A DNA stretch of 58,303 nucleotides, taken from assembly GCF_028290435.1 (NCBI RefSeq), contig NZ_JAQGJV010000071.1, positions 1 through 58,303 on the forward strand, in the 5' to 3' direction. Within the stretch, counting starts at the first letter, position 1. Each line of letters begins with the position of its first letter. The stretch is from Devosia sp. Lineage in GTDB: Bacteria > Pseudomonadota > Alphaproteobacteria > Rhizobiales > Devosiaceae. Below the pieces are notes generated by a model. It worked only from the letters and a program-made list of their open reading frames with translations. It was not told where the DNA came from and searched no databases. The translations under genes and the position numbers were made by a program. Shown piece by piece: positions 51,401-58,303 of this stretch.

Positions 51401-53257
51401 GTGACCACCGAAAAGGTTGGCCGTGCGTATCTGCGCGGCGACTCCCGAGCCCATGTTGCCGATGCCCATGTGGGTAAAGGCCAAAAGCCGCTGCTCCGCA
51501 TCACCCTCTATTCGCTGCGCCATCCTTGGCAGGCCTCCATCGCGATCGGGGCGACGATTATTGCCTCGGTACTGCAATTGATGATCCCGCGCCTGTTGGG
51601 GCACGCGGTCGACCAGGCCCAGGGCATTTTGAGCACCGGCGCCGAGGGCGCCCAACAGGCGCTGCTGTGGAGCGCCATGATCCTGCTCGGTGTGTCGGTG
51701 GCGCGCGGGTTTTTCACGCTGGCGCAGAACTATTATTCGGAAGCCGTCGGCCATCAGGTCGGCTACGAATTGCGGCTCGCCTTTTATGACAAGGTGCAGC
51801 GGCTGTCCTATTCCTACCACGACAAGGTCCATACGGGTGACCTGATCACTATGGGCCTGCTCGATCTCGACGGCGTGCGCATGTTCTTTTCCACCGGCCT
51901 CGTGCGTACGGTCTTGCTGACCGTGTTGATCGGCGTCGGCGCGTTCATGCTGCTCTCGACCGACTGGTTGCTGGGGCTGCTGGCGCTGAGCTTCGTGCCC
52001 TTCGTCGCGTGGCGCTCCTCGGTCGCGCAACTGACCTTGCGCGCGACCTGGGTCACCCTGCAGGACAAGCTCTCCGCCATGACCCGCGTCATGGAAGAAA
52101 ATCTCGGCGGTATCCGCGTGGTCCGGGCCTTCTCGGCGCAGAAGTTCGAGCTGGCCAAGTTCGACCGTGCCTCCAAGGAGGCGCTGGAGCTGTCGCATGA
52201 CCGCGTCAATATTCGCGTGCGCAACACCTCGGCCATGACCTTCTCGTTCTTTACGGCCATGGGCCTGGTGCTGTGGTTCGGCGGCAACAAGGTGATTGCC
52301 GGTGATATGAGCGTGGGCACGCTCGCCTCGTTCCTGACCTTTATGACCATCCTGCAGATGCCGGTGCGCCAGCTCGGCCTGATGGTCAATTCCTTCGCCC
52401 GCGCTTCGACTTGCGGCGACCGCCTGTTTGCCTTCCTCGACGAGCCGCTAGCCATCGAGGACGCGCCGGGCGTGCCCGACCTCAAGGTGACCAAGGGCAC
52501 GCTCAAGTTCGAGGACGTGCACTTCACCTATCCGGGCGCCAATCACCCGACGCTTGACGGCGTCAGTTTCGAGGCCAAGGCCGGCCAGACCGTGGGTATT
52601 GTGGGTGCACCGGGCAGCGGCAAGTCGACGCTCGCCCATCTGATCCCGCGCTTTTACGATGTCAGCGGCGGCAAGATCACCATCGATGGCCAGGACGTCA
52701 GCCAAGTGTCGCTGCAATCGCTGCGTCGCTCGGTCGCCGTGGTGCAGCAGGACTCGTTCCTGTTCACCACCACGATCGAGAACAACATCGCCTATGGCGA
52801 TCCGTGGTCCAAGGAAACCAAGATCGAAAAGGCGGCCGAAAGCGCGCAATTGCACAATTACATCATGGGCTTGCCGGCGGACTACGACACCGTGGTGGGC
52901 GAGCGCGGCGTCTCGCTCTCGGGCGGTCAGCGCCAGCGCCTGTCCATCGCGCGCAGCCTGGTACTGAAGCCTGCAATCATGGTGTTCGATGACTCGACCG
53001 CCGCCATCGATGCGGGCACCGAGCATCGCATCCGCAGCGCGATGCGCCGCTATGCCAGCAACCGGGTGACGCTGATCATCTCCCACCGGCTGAGTTCGCT
53101 GATGCACGCTGACACCATCCTGTTCCTTGATGACGGCAAGATCGTCGAGCGCGGCAGCCACGAGGAATTGTTGGCCAAGGGCGGTCGCTACAGCGCGCTC
53201 TATGACCTGCAGACCCGTCCGACCGAGGACCTCGAAATCGGGAGCGCCGCACAATGA
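51401..53257 (+). CDS. ABC exporter half (membrane domain plus ATPase), subunit with degenerate Walker B
   Basis: The 618-residue half-transporter has six helices and a C-terminal ATPase. Walker A is VGAPGSGKST (about 399-408), the signature LSGGQRQRLSIARSL is canonical, but the Walker B end is MVFDDSTAAID, with Asp where catalytic Glu is expected. The switch histidine is in IISHRLSSL. GTG 51401 is a likely start; a TTG at 51308 would add 31 residues and neither has a strong ribosome site. The next gene starts inside its stop codon region (4-base overlap), so the pair forms a heterodimer that exports lipids, drugs or other compounds. Confidence 0.88.
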   Translation: MTTEKVGRAYLRGDSRAHVADAHVGKGQKPLLRITLYSLRHPWQASIAIGATIIASVLQLMIPRLLGHAVDQAQGILSTGAEGAQQALLWSAMILLGVSVARGFFTLAQNYYSEAVGHQVGYELRLAFYDKVQRLSYSYHDKVHTGDLITMGLLDLDGVRMFFSTGLVRTVLLTVLIGVGAFMLLSTDWLLGLLALSFVPFVAWRSSVAQLTLRATWVTLQDKLSAMTRVMEENLGGIRVVRAFSAQKFELAKFDRASKEALELSHDRVNIRVRNTSAMTFSFFTAMGLVLWFGGNKVIAGDMSVGTLASFLTFMTILQMPVRQLGLMVNSFARASTCGDRLFAFLDEPLAIEDAPGVPDLKVTKGTLKFEDVHFTYPGANHPTLDGVSFEAKAGQTVGIVGAPGSGKSTLAHLIPRFYDVSGGKITIDGQDVSQVSLQSLRRSVAVVQQDSFLFTTTIENNIAYGDPWSKETKIEKAAESAQLHNYIMGLPADYDTVVGERGVSLSGGQRQRLSIARSLVLKPAIMVFDDSTAAIDAGTEHRIRSAMRRYASNRVTLIISHRLSSLMHADTILFLDDGKIVERGSHEELLAKGGRYSALYDLQTRPTEDLEIGSAAQ

Positions 53258-55152
53258 GCGCCATCGAAGAAGACGAACGCGACGTCGCCAGTTTTCCCGG
53301 CCAGCGCCCGCCGCGCGCCAGCGTCGGCTCGCACCGCATCGAGGAAGAGGTCTTCGGCAAGGCCTATGATCCCAAGACGGTGCGCCGCATCTGGGCGTTC
53401 GTGCGGCCGTACCGGACCAAGATCTATCTGTCGGTGATTTCCGTGCTGGTGTTTACTGCCACGCAATTGGCGATCCCGCTGATCATCGGCCGCGCCATCG
53501 ATACCGGCATGGTCAAGGGCGGCGATGCGACCCATCTGCTCTGGGCGGTCGGCGCCTTTGCGGTGGCGGTCCTTGTCAACTTCGGCGCTTCCTACGTGCA
53601 GGAGACCCAGGTGGGCGCGGTGGCCGAGAACGTGCTGTTCGACATGCGCCGCGCTATGTTCGCCCAGCTCCAGCGCGTCTCGCTCAGTTTCATGGACAAG
53701 ACCGAAGTCGGCCGCCTGATGAGCCGGCTGCAGGGCGACGTCAATTCCATGCAGGAATTCCTCGAAACCTCGGTCCTGTCGGTCGGCGATATCGTGCTGC
53801 TGGTCGGCATTGTGGTGGTGTTGCTGACGCTGGATTTCCGGCTTGGGCTGCTGACGCTCTCCACCATGCCGGTGTTGTTTATCGTGCGCATTTTCTGGCT
53901 GCCGCCCGCTAAGCGCGCCTTCTGGGCGGCGCATGAGACCAATTCGATCACCGCCGGCGCCATGGCTGAAGGTATCAATGGCGTGCGCACGGTGCAGAAC
54001 CTGGATCGCCAGAAGGTCAATTTCGACCTCTATGACGACAAGGCCTATAACAACCTTTTGACCCAGTTGACCGGCTCGCGCTTTGCCCAGGTCATGGTGC
54101 CGATCGTCGATAGCCTGACCGGCGCGGCCATGGCCATCGTGGTGGTTGTGGGCGGCTCGCTGGTGCTCAATGGCGGGCTGGAAATCGGCGTCATCGTGAC
54201 GTTCCTGTTCTATATCCAGCGCTTTTTCGACCCGATCCGCTCGCTGACCATGCAGTATTCCATCATGCAGCGCGCCATGACCTCGGGCCGCCGCATCACC
54301 GAAGTGCTCGATATTCCGGCCTCGATCAACGACAAGCCCGACGCCGTGGTGCTGACCCGCGACATGGATGGCTCGGTCGAGTTCAAGGACGTCGTGTTCG
54401 GCTATAGCGCCGACCGGCCGGTGCTCAAGCATGTGAGTTTCAAGGTCAAGCCGGGCGAGACCGTCGCGCTGGTCGGCCCGACCGGTTCGGGCAAGACGAG
54501 CGCCATGTCACTGGTGCATCGCTTCTACGAAGTGCAATCCGGCGCCGTGCTGGTGGGTGGGCACGACGTGCGCGACATCACCCAGGAATCGCTGGGCGAA
54601 CAGGTTGCCATGGTGTTGCAGGAGCCGTTCCTGTTCACCGGCAGCGTGTTCGACAATATCCGCTACAACAAGGCCTCCGCGACGCTGGATGACGTGATTG
54701 CGGCCGCCAAGGCGGTGGGCGCGCACGAGTTCATTTCACGCCTGCCGGGCGGCTATGACAGCGTTCTGGAACAGCGTGGCTCAAACCTGTCGCTGGGGCA
54801 GCGCCAATTGCTGAGCTTTGCCCGCGCGCTGGTTGCCGATGCCAAAATCTTGGTGCTGGACGAGGCCACGGCCAATATCGACAGCTATACCGAGCGGCAA
54901 ATCCAGAAGGCGCTGCTGATCCTGCTCGAAGGGCGCACCGGCATGGTCATCGCCCATCGGCTGGCCACCATTCGCGGCGCGGACCGTATCATCGTGCTGC
55001 AGAATGGCGAGCTGATCGAGACCGGCAACCACGATGAGCTGATGGATCTGAACGGGCTCTACGCCAAGCTGTATAATATGAACTATTCGTCGTTCGACGA
55101 TATTCCCGACGAAATGATCGCCGGGAGCGGGCCGAAGGCGGCGTCGACCTAG
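53254..55152 (+). CDS. ABC exporter half (membrane domain plus ATPase), subunit with canonical Walker B
   Basis: The 632-residue partner has six helices and an ATPase with Walker A VGPTGSGKT (about 407-415), a degenerate signature LSLGQRQLLSFARAL (about 512) and canonical Walker B ILVLDEATANID. The switch histidine is in VIAHRLATI. Together with the upstream subunit this gives one consensus and one degenerate ATP site, the asymmetric arrangement known from TM287/288, BmrCD and TmrAB. It overlaps the upstream gene by four bases (ATGA). A paired palindromic element follows its stop. The substrate is not predictable. Confidence 0.9.
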   Translation: MSAIEEDERDVASFPGQRPPRASVGSHRIEEEVFGKAYDPKTVRRIWAFVRPYRTKIYLSVISVLVFTATQLAIPLIIGRAIDTGMVKGGDATHLLWAVGAFAVAVLVNFGASYVQETQVGAVAENVLFDMRRAMFAQLQRVSLSFMDKTEVGRLMSRLQGDVNSMQEFLETSVLSVGDIVLLVGIVVVLLTLDFRLGLLTLSTMPVLFIVRIFWLPPAKRAFWAAHETNSITAGAMAEGINGVRTVQNLDRQKVNFDLYDDKAYNNLLTQLTGSRFAQVMVPIVDSLTGAAMAIVVVVGGSLVLNGGLEIGVIVTFLFYIQRFFDPIRSLTMQYSIMQRAMTSGRRITEVLDIPASINDKPDAVVLTRDMDGSVEFKDVVFGYSADRPVLKHVSFKVKPGETVALVGPTGSGKTSAMSLVHRFYEVQSGAVLVGGHDVRDITQESLGEQVAMVLQEPFLFTGSVFDNIRYNKASATLDDVIAAAKAVGAHEFISRLPGGYDSVLEQRGSNLSLGQRQLLSFARALVADAKILVLDEATANIDSYTERQIQKALLILLEGRTGMVIAHRLATIRGADRIIVLQNGELIETGNHDELMDLNGLYAKLYNMNYSSFDDIPDEMIAGSGPKAAST

Positions 55153-55180
55153 GGGCGTTTTGCTGGCTCCGAGTGCTGGG

Positions 55181-55306
55181 CCACCCTCACCCCCGACCCT
55201 TCCCCACAAGGGGAAGGAGACCCTCCCAATCTTCGTACCACGCCATCCTGGCCAGCGTTTCCATCGTCTCCCTCCCCCTTGTGGGGAGGGGACAGGGGTG
55301 GGGGGA
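55181..55306. repeat. Paired inverted C/G-rich palindromic element (REP-like), second copy
   Basis: The left arm (55181-55225) reads CCACCC..CCCC then CCTTCCCCACAAGGGGAAGG, and the right arm (55267-55306) has CTCCCTCCCCCTTGTGGGGA followed by GGGG..GGGGTGGGGGG in the opposite sense. A 41-base spacer separates them. The arms are related to the element at 4790-4916 (CTTGTGGGG in place of CTTGAGGGG). It lies in the 246-base gap after the ABC exporter genes; the rest of that gap shows no gene. Confidence 0.7.
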
Positions 55307-55398
55307 CGTTTGGCCCATGCCATCCGTTAGCTCCCGTTCCATTCAGCCCCCGTTCAACGTCAGCTGCTAGGGTCGCGCCAAATCAGCCCAGGTGATCT

Positions 55399-56700
55399 AT
55401 GCGCATATCCGTCTCCGTTCTCGCTCTGCTTGCCCTGACCACCCCCGGCTTTGCTGCCGAGGCGATCACATACAAAGGTACGCTCAATGGCGCACCGATC
55501 GTGGTGGAGCTGACCGACCCGGCCGATGGCCCGGTGGTGGGGCGCTATAGCTATATCGAGCACGGTGTCGATATTCCGCTGCAGGCGGCCGAAGGCGCGA
55601 CCGGCCAAATCGCCCTGACCGAAGAGGCGCCCTGTGCGCCGGGTCTCTGCCCGGTGGATGACGATTACAACGTTACCGCCTGGCCGGTGGCGGCAACCTG
55701 GACGCTGTCGATTGCGGTCGATGGGAGCATAACCGGCACGTGGCAGCCTCAGGGCAAGTCCAAGACACTGGCCATTGACCTGCAAAAAGCCGGCCAGCGC
55801 ACCTTGCCCGATGGCACCGAACACACCCCCAATGGCCTGCCCGATAGCGCCGACGCGCTGTTCTACTCTGCTGACGCGGAATTGTCGGAGCAGACCGACC
55901 CTTATGACGTCATCAAGCTGGCCATACCGTTGAGCGAAGGGCCCCTCGAGACGCTCGACGGTTCGCACTTCCGCTACGTCACCGACCCGCGCACCAAGTT
56001 CGCTTTTCCGCGCCTGGTCGATCTGGTCGATGGCAGCGATGTCAGTGCTGCCAACTTGGCCCTGACCAGCGCACATGCCGGTATCAGCCTGGGCGCCTTG
56101 GATTGCCTGTCGCAGATCTATGCCGGCTTTGGCGGGCGCGACGACATGCTCGACATGGGCATCGGCACGCTGGCGGGCTATGACGACGAAACTGTCATCA
56201 TGACCTATCTGTCGCCGACGCTCACCACCTGGACGGAATCGGGCAGCACCTGGTGCGCCGGCGCCTATCCCAACAATCACGACAATGTCTTCATGATCGA
56301 CACCGGGACCGGCGAGCCCCTGGCCCTTGCCCGTGTGTTCAAGGACTGGGTCGCCGTGAGCAACACCACCGATTACACGGCGCCGGTCGACCAGGCCACG
56401 GCACTGGCGGCGCCGCAGGACTATACCTGGCAGGCGGGACAGACACTGATCGACTACGTTATCGCCCACAAGACCACCGATGATGCCGCCTCCGAAGACG
56501 ATTGCGGCATCAATGATCTGATCGCCAGCAATCTGGGCGTCCGCTTCCTGCCGGGCGACAAGGTGGTGTTCGATCTCGAGGGGCTGCCGCACGCCATCCT
56601 TGCCTGTGGCGAGGATTTGCTGACGGTCAAGCTGGCCGATATCCCCGAACTGCTGGCTCCGACGGCCGCCGAGGTGTTCCCCTCGCTCGCCAAGAAATAG
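55399..56700 (+). CDS. Secreted hypothetical protein
   Basis: I do not recognise a family. The 433-residue protein has a Sec signal peptide (MRISVSVLALLALTTPGFAA, cleavage near residue 20). The mature protein is acidic, has several cysteines (for example APCAPGLCPVDD, DDCGINDL, LACGED) and no membrane helix, so it is likely periplasmic or exported. The N-terminal part (ITYKGTLNGAPIVVELTDP) looks like a beta-rich binding domain. A short hairpin follows the stop. No operon partner is evident. Confidence 0.7.
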   Translation: MRISVSVLALLALTTPGFAAEAITYKGTLNGAPIVVELTDPADGPVVGRYSYIEHGVDIPLQAAEGATGQIALTEEAPCAPGLCPVDDDYNVTAWPVAATWTLSIAVDGSITGTWQPQGKSKTLAIDLQKAGQRTLPDGTEHTPNGLPDSADALFYSADAELSEQTDPYDVIKLAIPLSEGPLETLDGSHFRYVTDPRTKFAFPRLVDLVDGSDVSAANLALTSAHAGISLGALDCLSQIYAGFGGRDDMLDMGIGTLAGYDDETVIMTYLSPTLTTWTESGSTWCAGAYPNNHDNVFMIDTGTGEPLALARVFKDWVAVSNTTDYTAPVDQATALAAPQDYTWQAGQTLIDYVIAHKTTDDAASEDDCGINDLIASNLGVRFLPGDKVVFDLEGLPHAILACGEDLLTVKLADIPELLAPTAAEVFPSLAKK

Positions 56701-56706
56701 GCGCTC

Positions 56707-56728
56707 TCCGGCATGGCCTCATGCCGGA
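56707..56728. terminator. Short perfect hairpin after the secreted-protein gene
   Basis: TCCGGCATG (56707-56715) pairs fully with CATGCCGGA (56720-56728) around a GCCT loop, seven bases after the stop codon. No T-run follows, so it is only terminator-like. Confidence 0.4.
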
Positions 56729-56788
56729 TCGCCACTGGCGCCACCGTCATCCAGAGTTCACAAGACCTCCAGAATTGACGGGGGAATC

Positions 56789-57526
56789 ATGAGTATCTGG
56801 ATCGGTTTGGCCATGCTGATGGCGGTGTTCACCACCTCCGCCATCTCGGGCGTTTTCGGCATGGCGGGCGGCTTGATCCTCTTGGCGCTGCTGCTGATCA
56901 TCCTGCCGGTGGGCACCGCCATCGCCGTGCAGGGCGTGATCCAGATCGTCGCCAATGGCTCGCGCGCTATCCTGTCGCGCAAGTTCATCGACTGGCGCAT
57001 TCTGGGCACCATGATGCTGGGGCTGGCGACAGCGGGCGTGATCCTATGGATCGTCCGCTATACGCCGGCACTCGCCACCGTCTATGTCGCGGTCGGACTG
57101 ATGCCGATCCTGGTGTGGATTCCGGCATCTTGGCTGCAACTCGATGCCGCCAAGCCCGTGCATGCCTTCGTCTGCGGCTTTGTCGGCGGCGGGCTCAACC
57201 TGACGGTGGGCGTTTCCGGACCCTCGATTGATATCTTCTTCATCCGCACCACGCTGGATCGCCGCACCGTGGTGGCCACCAAGGCGGCGATGCAGGTGCT
57301 GTCCCATATCGCCAAGGTAGTGTTCTACTGGCAGGCCACCATGGTTCTGACCTCGATTGAATGGGGCGCCGTCGCGCTGGCCGCACCCTTCGCCATCGCC
57401 GGCACCAGCGCCGGCTATTGGGTGCTCCAGCGCATGAACGACGTCAATTTCCGCGTCTGGATGCGCTGGATCGTCACGGGCATAGGCCTTTATTATCTGG
57501 TGCAGGGCATCTTGCTGCTGATCTAG
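56789..57526 (+). CDS. TauE/SafE family sulfite/anion exporter-like permease
   Basis: The 245-residue inner-membrane protein has seven or eight helices and the repeated TauE/SafE pattern: SAISGVFGMAGGLILLALL near the N-terminus and GFVGGGLNLTVGVSGPSIDI in the second half. Members export sulfite, sulfoacetate or related organic anions. AATTGACGGGGG lies before the ATG as a partial ribosome site. The LysR gene follows after 40 bases and may regulate it, since LysR genes often sit beside such transporters. Confidence 0.85.
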   Translation: MSIWIGLAMLMAVFTTSAISGVFGMAGGLILLALLLIILPVGTAIAVQGVIQIVANGSRAILSRKFIDWRILGTMMLGLATAGVILWIVRYTPALATVYVAVGLMPILVWIPASWLQLDAAKPVHAFVCGFVGGGLNLTVGVSGPSIDIFFIRTTLDRRTVVATKAAMQVLSHIAKVVFYWQATMVLTSIEWGAVALAAPFAIAGTSAGYWVLQRMNDVNFRVWMRWIVTGIGLYYLVQGILLLI

Positions 57527-57566
57527 CGGCATCTTGTCGTTATGGTGCGCCATCTGGGGAGATGGC

Positions 57567-58303
57567 ATGCATAGTTTCGACAGCGTCACCGCGCGCTTGA
57601 TTTTGCTCTTGGCGGAAACCGGCTCGATCGGCCGCGCCGCCGAGCGCGAGGGCATTGCGTCCTCCGCCGTCAGCCGGCGCGTCTCGGACCTCGAAAGCCG
57701 GCTCGGCGTGGTGCTGTTCGATCGCTCCGCCCAGGGCGTGCGGCTGACCAGCGCTGGGCAGGCCTATGCCGAAGCCTGCCGCAGCGTGTTGCGCGCCATC
57801 GCCGACCTCGACGCAGTGATGGTGGATTTCGGTAACGGCCAGCGCGGCAGCCTGCGCTTGGCCTGCACCAGCTCCGCCCTGACCGGCCGATTGCCCGAAT
57901 TGCTGGCACGTTTCGCCAAGGCGCACAGCGCCATCGTGCTGGAAATTCAGGAGATGAGCGCCGCCAGGGCGCTGCTGGCGCTGGACGAGGGACGGGCCGA
58001 TATCGCCATCGTTTCCGACAATTACGATTTTGCACGGTTCGAGATCAAACCCTTCGAGGACGACCGGGTCTGGGTGGTGGCGCCGCCCGATCATCCGCTG
58101 GCCAAGGTGATCGAGCCGCGCAAGGACATCGCCTTTGATGCGGTGATCGTCCACGACATTGTGGGCATCCACCATGCCGGCTCGCTCGACCGGCTGTTGA
58201 TCGAGGCGGCCAACAGGGCCGGCAAGCCTTTGGGCGAAACCGTGCGGGTCGAAAGCTTTCCGGCCCTGGTGCGCATGGTGGAGGCCGGCTTCGGCATCGG
58301 CTT
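57567..58303 (+). CDS. LysR family transcriptional regulator, 3' truncated by the window end
   Basis: The frame from ATG 57567 stays open to the last base, giving 245 residues without a stop. GGGGAG lies six bases before the ATG. The N-terminal winged helix-turn-helix is clear (LLAETGSIGRAAEREGIASS, AVSRRVSDLESRLGVVLFDR), followed by the start of the substrate-binding domain (RGSLRLACTSSALTGRLPE). The C-terminal 50 or so residues are outside the window. It may control the adjacent TauE-type exporter. Confidence 0.92.
   Translation, partial: MHSFDSVTARLILLLAETGSIGRAAEREGIASSAVSRRVSDLESRLGVVLFDRSAQGVRLTSAGQAYAEACRSVLRAIADLDAVMVDFGNGQRGSLRLACTSSALTGRLPELLARFAKAHSAIVLEIQEMSAARALLALDEGRADIAIVSDNYDFARFEIKPFEDDRVWVVAPPDHPLAKVIEPRKDIAFDAVIVHDIVGIHHAGSLDRLLIEAANRAGKPLGETVRVESFPALVRMVEAGFGIG

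Noticed and set aside
53200..54432. A 410-codon minus-strand frame opposite the second ABC exporter gene
   Set aside because: The exporter has all ATPase motifs; the antisense frame is His/Asp rich and shows no domain.
1..58303. tRNA, rRNA, CRISPR, insertion sequences, prophage genes, replication origins
   Set aside because: Looked for along both strands; nothing convincing was found.

Overview
The window reads as high-GC chromosomal DNA of an alphaproteobacterium, most likely of the order Hyphomicrobiales and possibly Devosia-like. This is inferred from gene content: Wzx/Wzy polysaccharide loci, polar amino-acid ABC operon style, cyanide-insensitive-type cytochrome bd with a DUF2474 peptide, DUF1624 protein with a Cys-rich tail, and CtrA-like boxes. 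Genus assignment is low confidence. I saw no tRNA, rRNA, insertion sequence, prophage or CRISPR array. No stretch over 300 bases lacks a gene.

Region 1 (2-21841) is a surface-polysaccharide locus. It holds a truncated polymerase-like gene, a flippase, a membrane fatty-acid hydroxylase-like enzyme with a coupled CelD-like acyltransferase, wecB-wecC for UDP-ManNAcA, a stand-alone receiver protein, two GT4 glycosyltransferases, a Wzz-like chain-length protein, a GINT1-like protein, a WecG/TagA/CpsF transferase, a FemAB-like protein, a PaaK/CapK-like adenylate-forming enzyme, a secreted GH5 hydrolase, a heparinase II/III-like protein and a polyprenyl-phosphate sugar-1-phosphate transferase.

Region 2 (21842-28613) is a nutrient-uptake block: a polar amino-acid ABC transporter (two permeases, ATPase, binding protein) with a glycosylasparaginase inside the operon, then a convergent LacI regulator and a divergent ROK kinase-cutC pair. 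I infer uptake and breakdown of glycosylated asparagine (GlcNAc-Asn) or a related compound.

Region 3 (28638-39749) is mostly housekeeping and stress genes: a short TMEM43-like membrane protein, a secreted hypothetical protein, a cytochrome bd oxidase operon with a 37-residue accessory peptide, D-amino-acid dehydrogenase, an orphan treY, a DUF2188 protein, 3-methyladenine DNA glycosylase, a small basic stress-type protein and RecQ.

Region 4 (39750-50189) is a second Wzx/Wzy-type polysaccharide locus with nearly the same parts list as region 1 (Wzz, GH5, WecG-type GT, Wzy/ligase, GT4, Wzx, GT4) plus a polysaccharide deacetylase and a GNAT protein. The last two recall the holdfast HfsH/HfsK pair. 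Neither locus shows an outer-membrane Wza exporter or tyrosine kinase inside the window, and only region 1 has the initiating transferase, so the two may share parts.

Region 5 (50251-58303) has a DUF1624 membrane protein, a heterodimeric ABC exporter with one degenerate ATP site, a secreted hypothetical protein, a TauE/SafE permease and a LysR regulator cut by the window end.

Five TTAA-N7-TTAA-like (CtrA-type) boxes, one perfect and four with one mismatch, lie just upstream of genes in the two polysaccharide regions. This suggests cell-cycle control of envelope polysaccharide.
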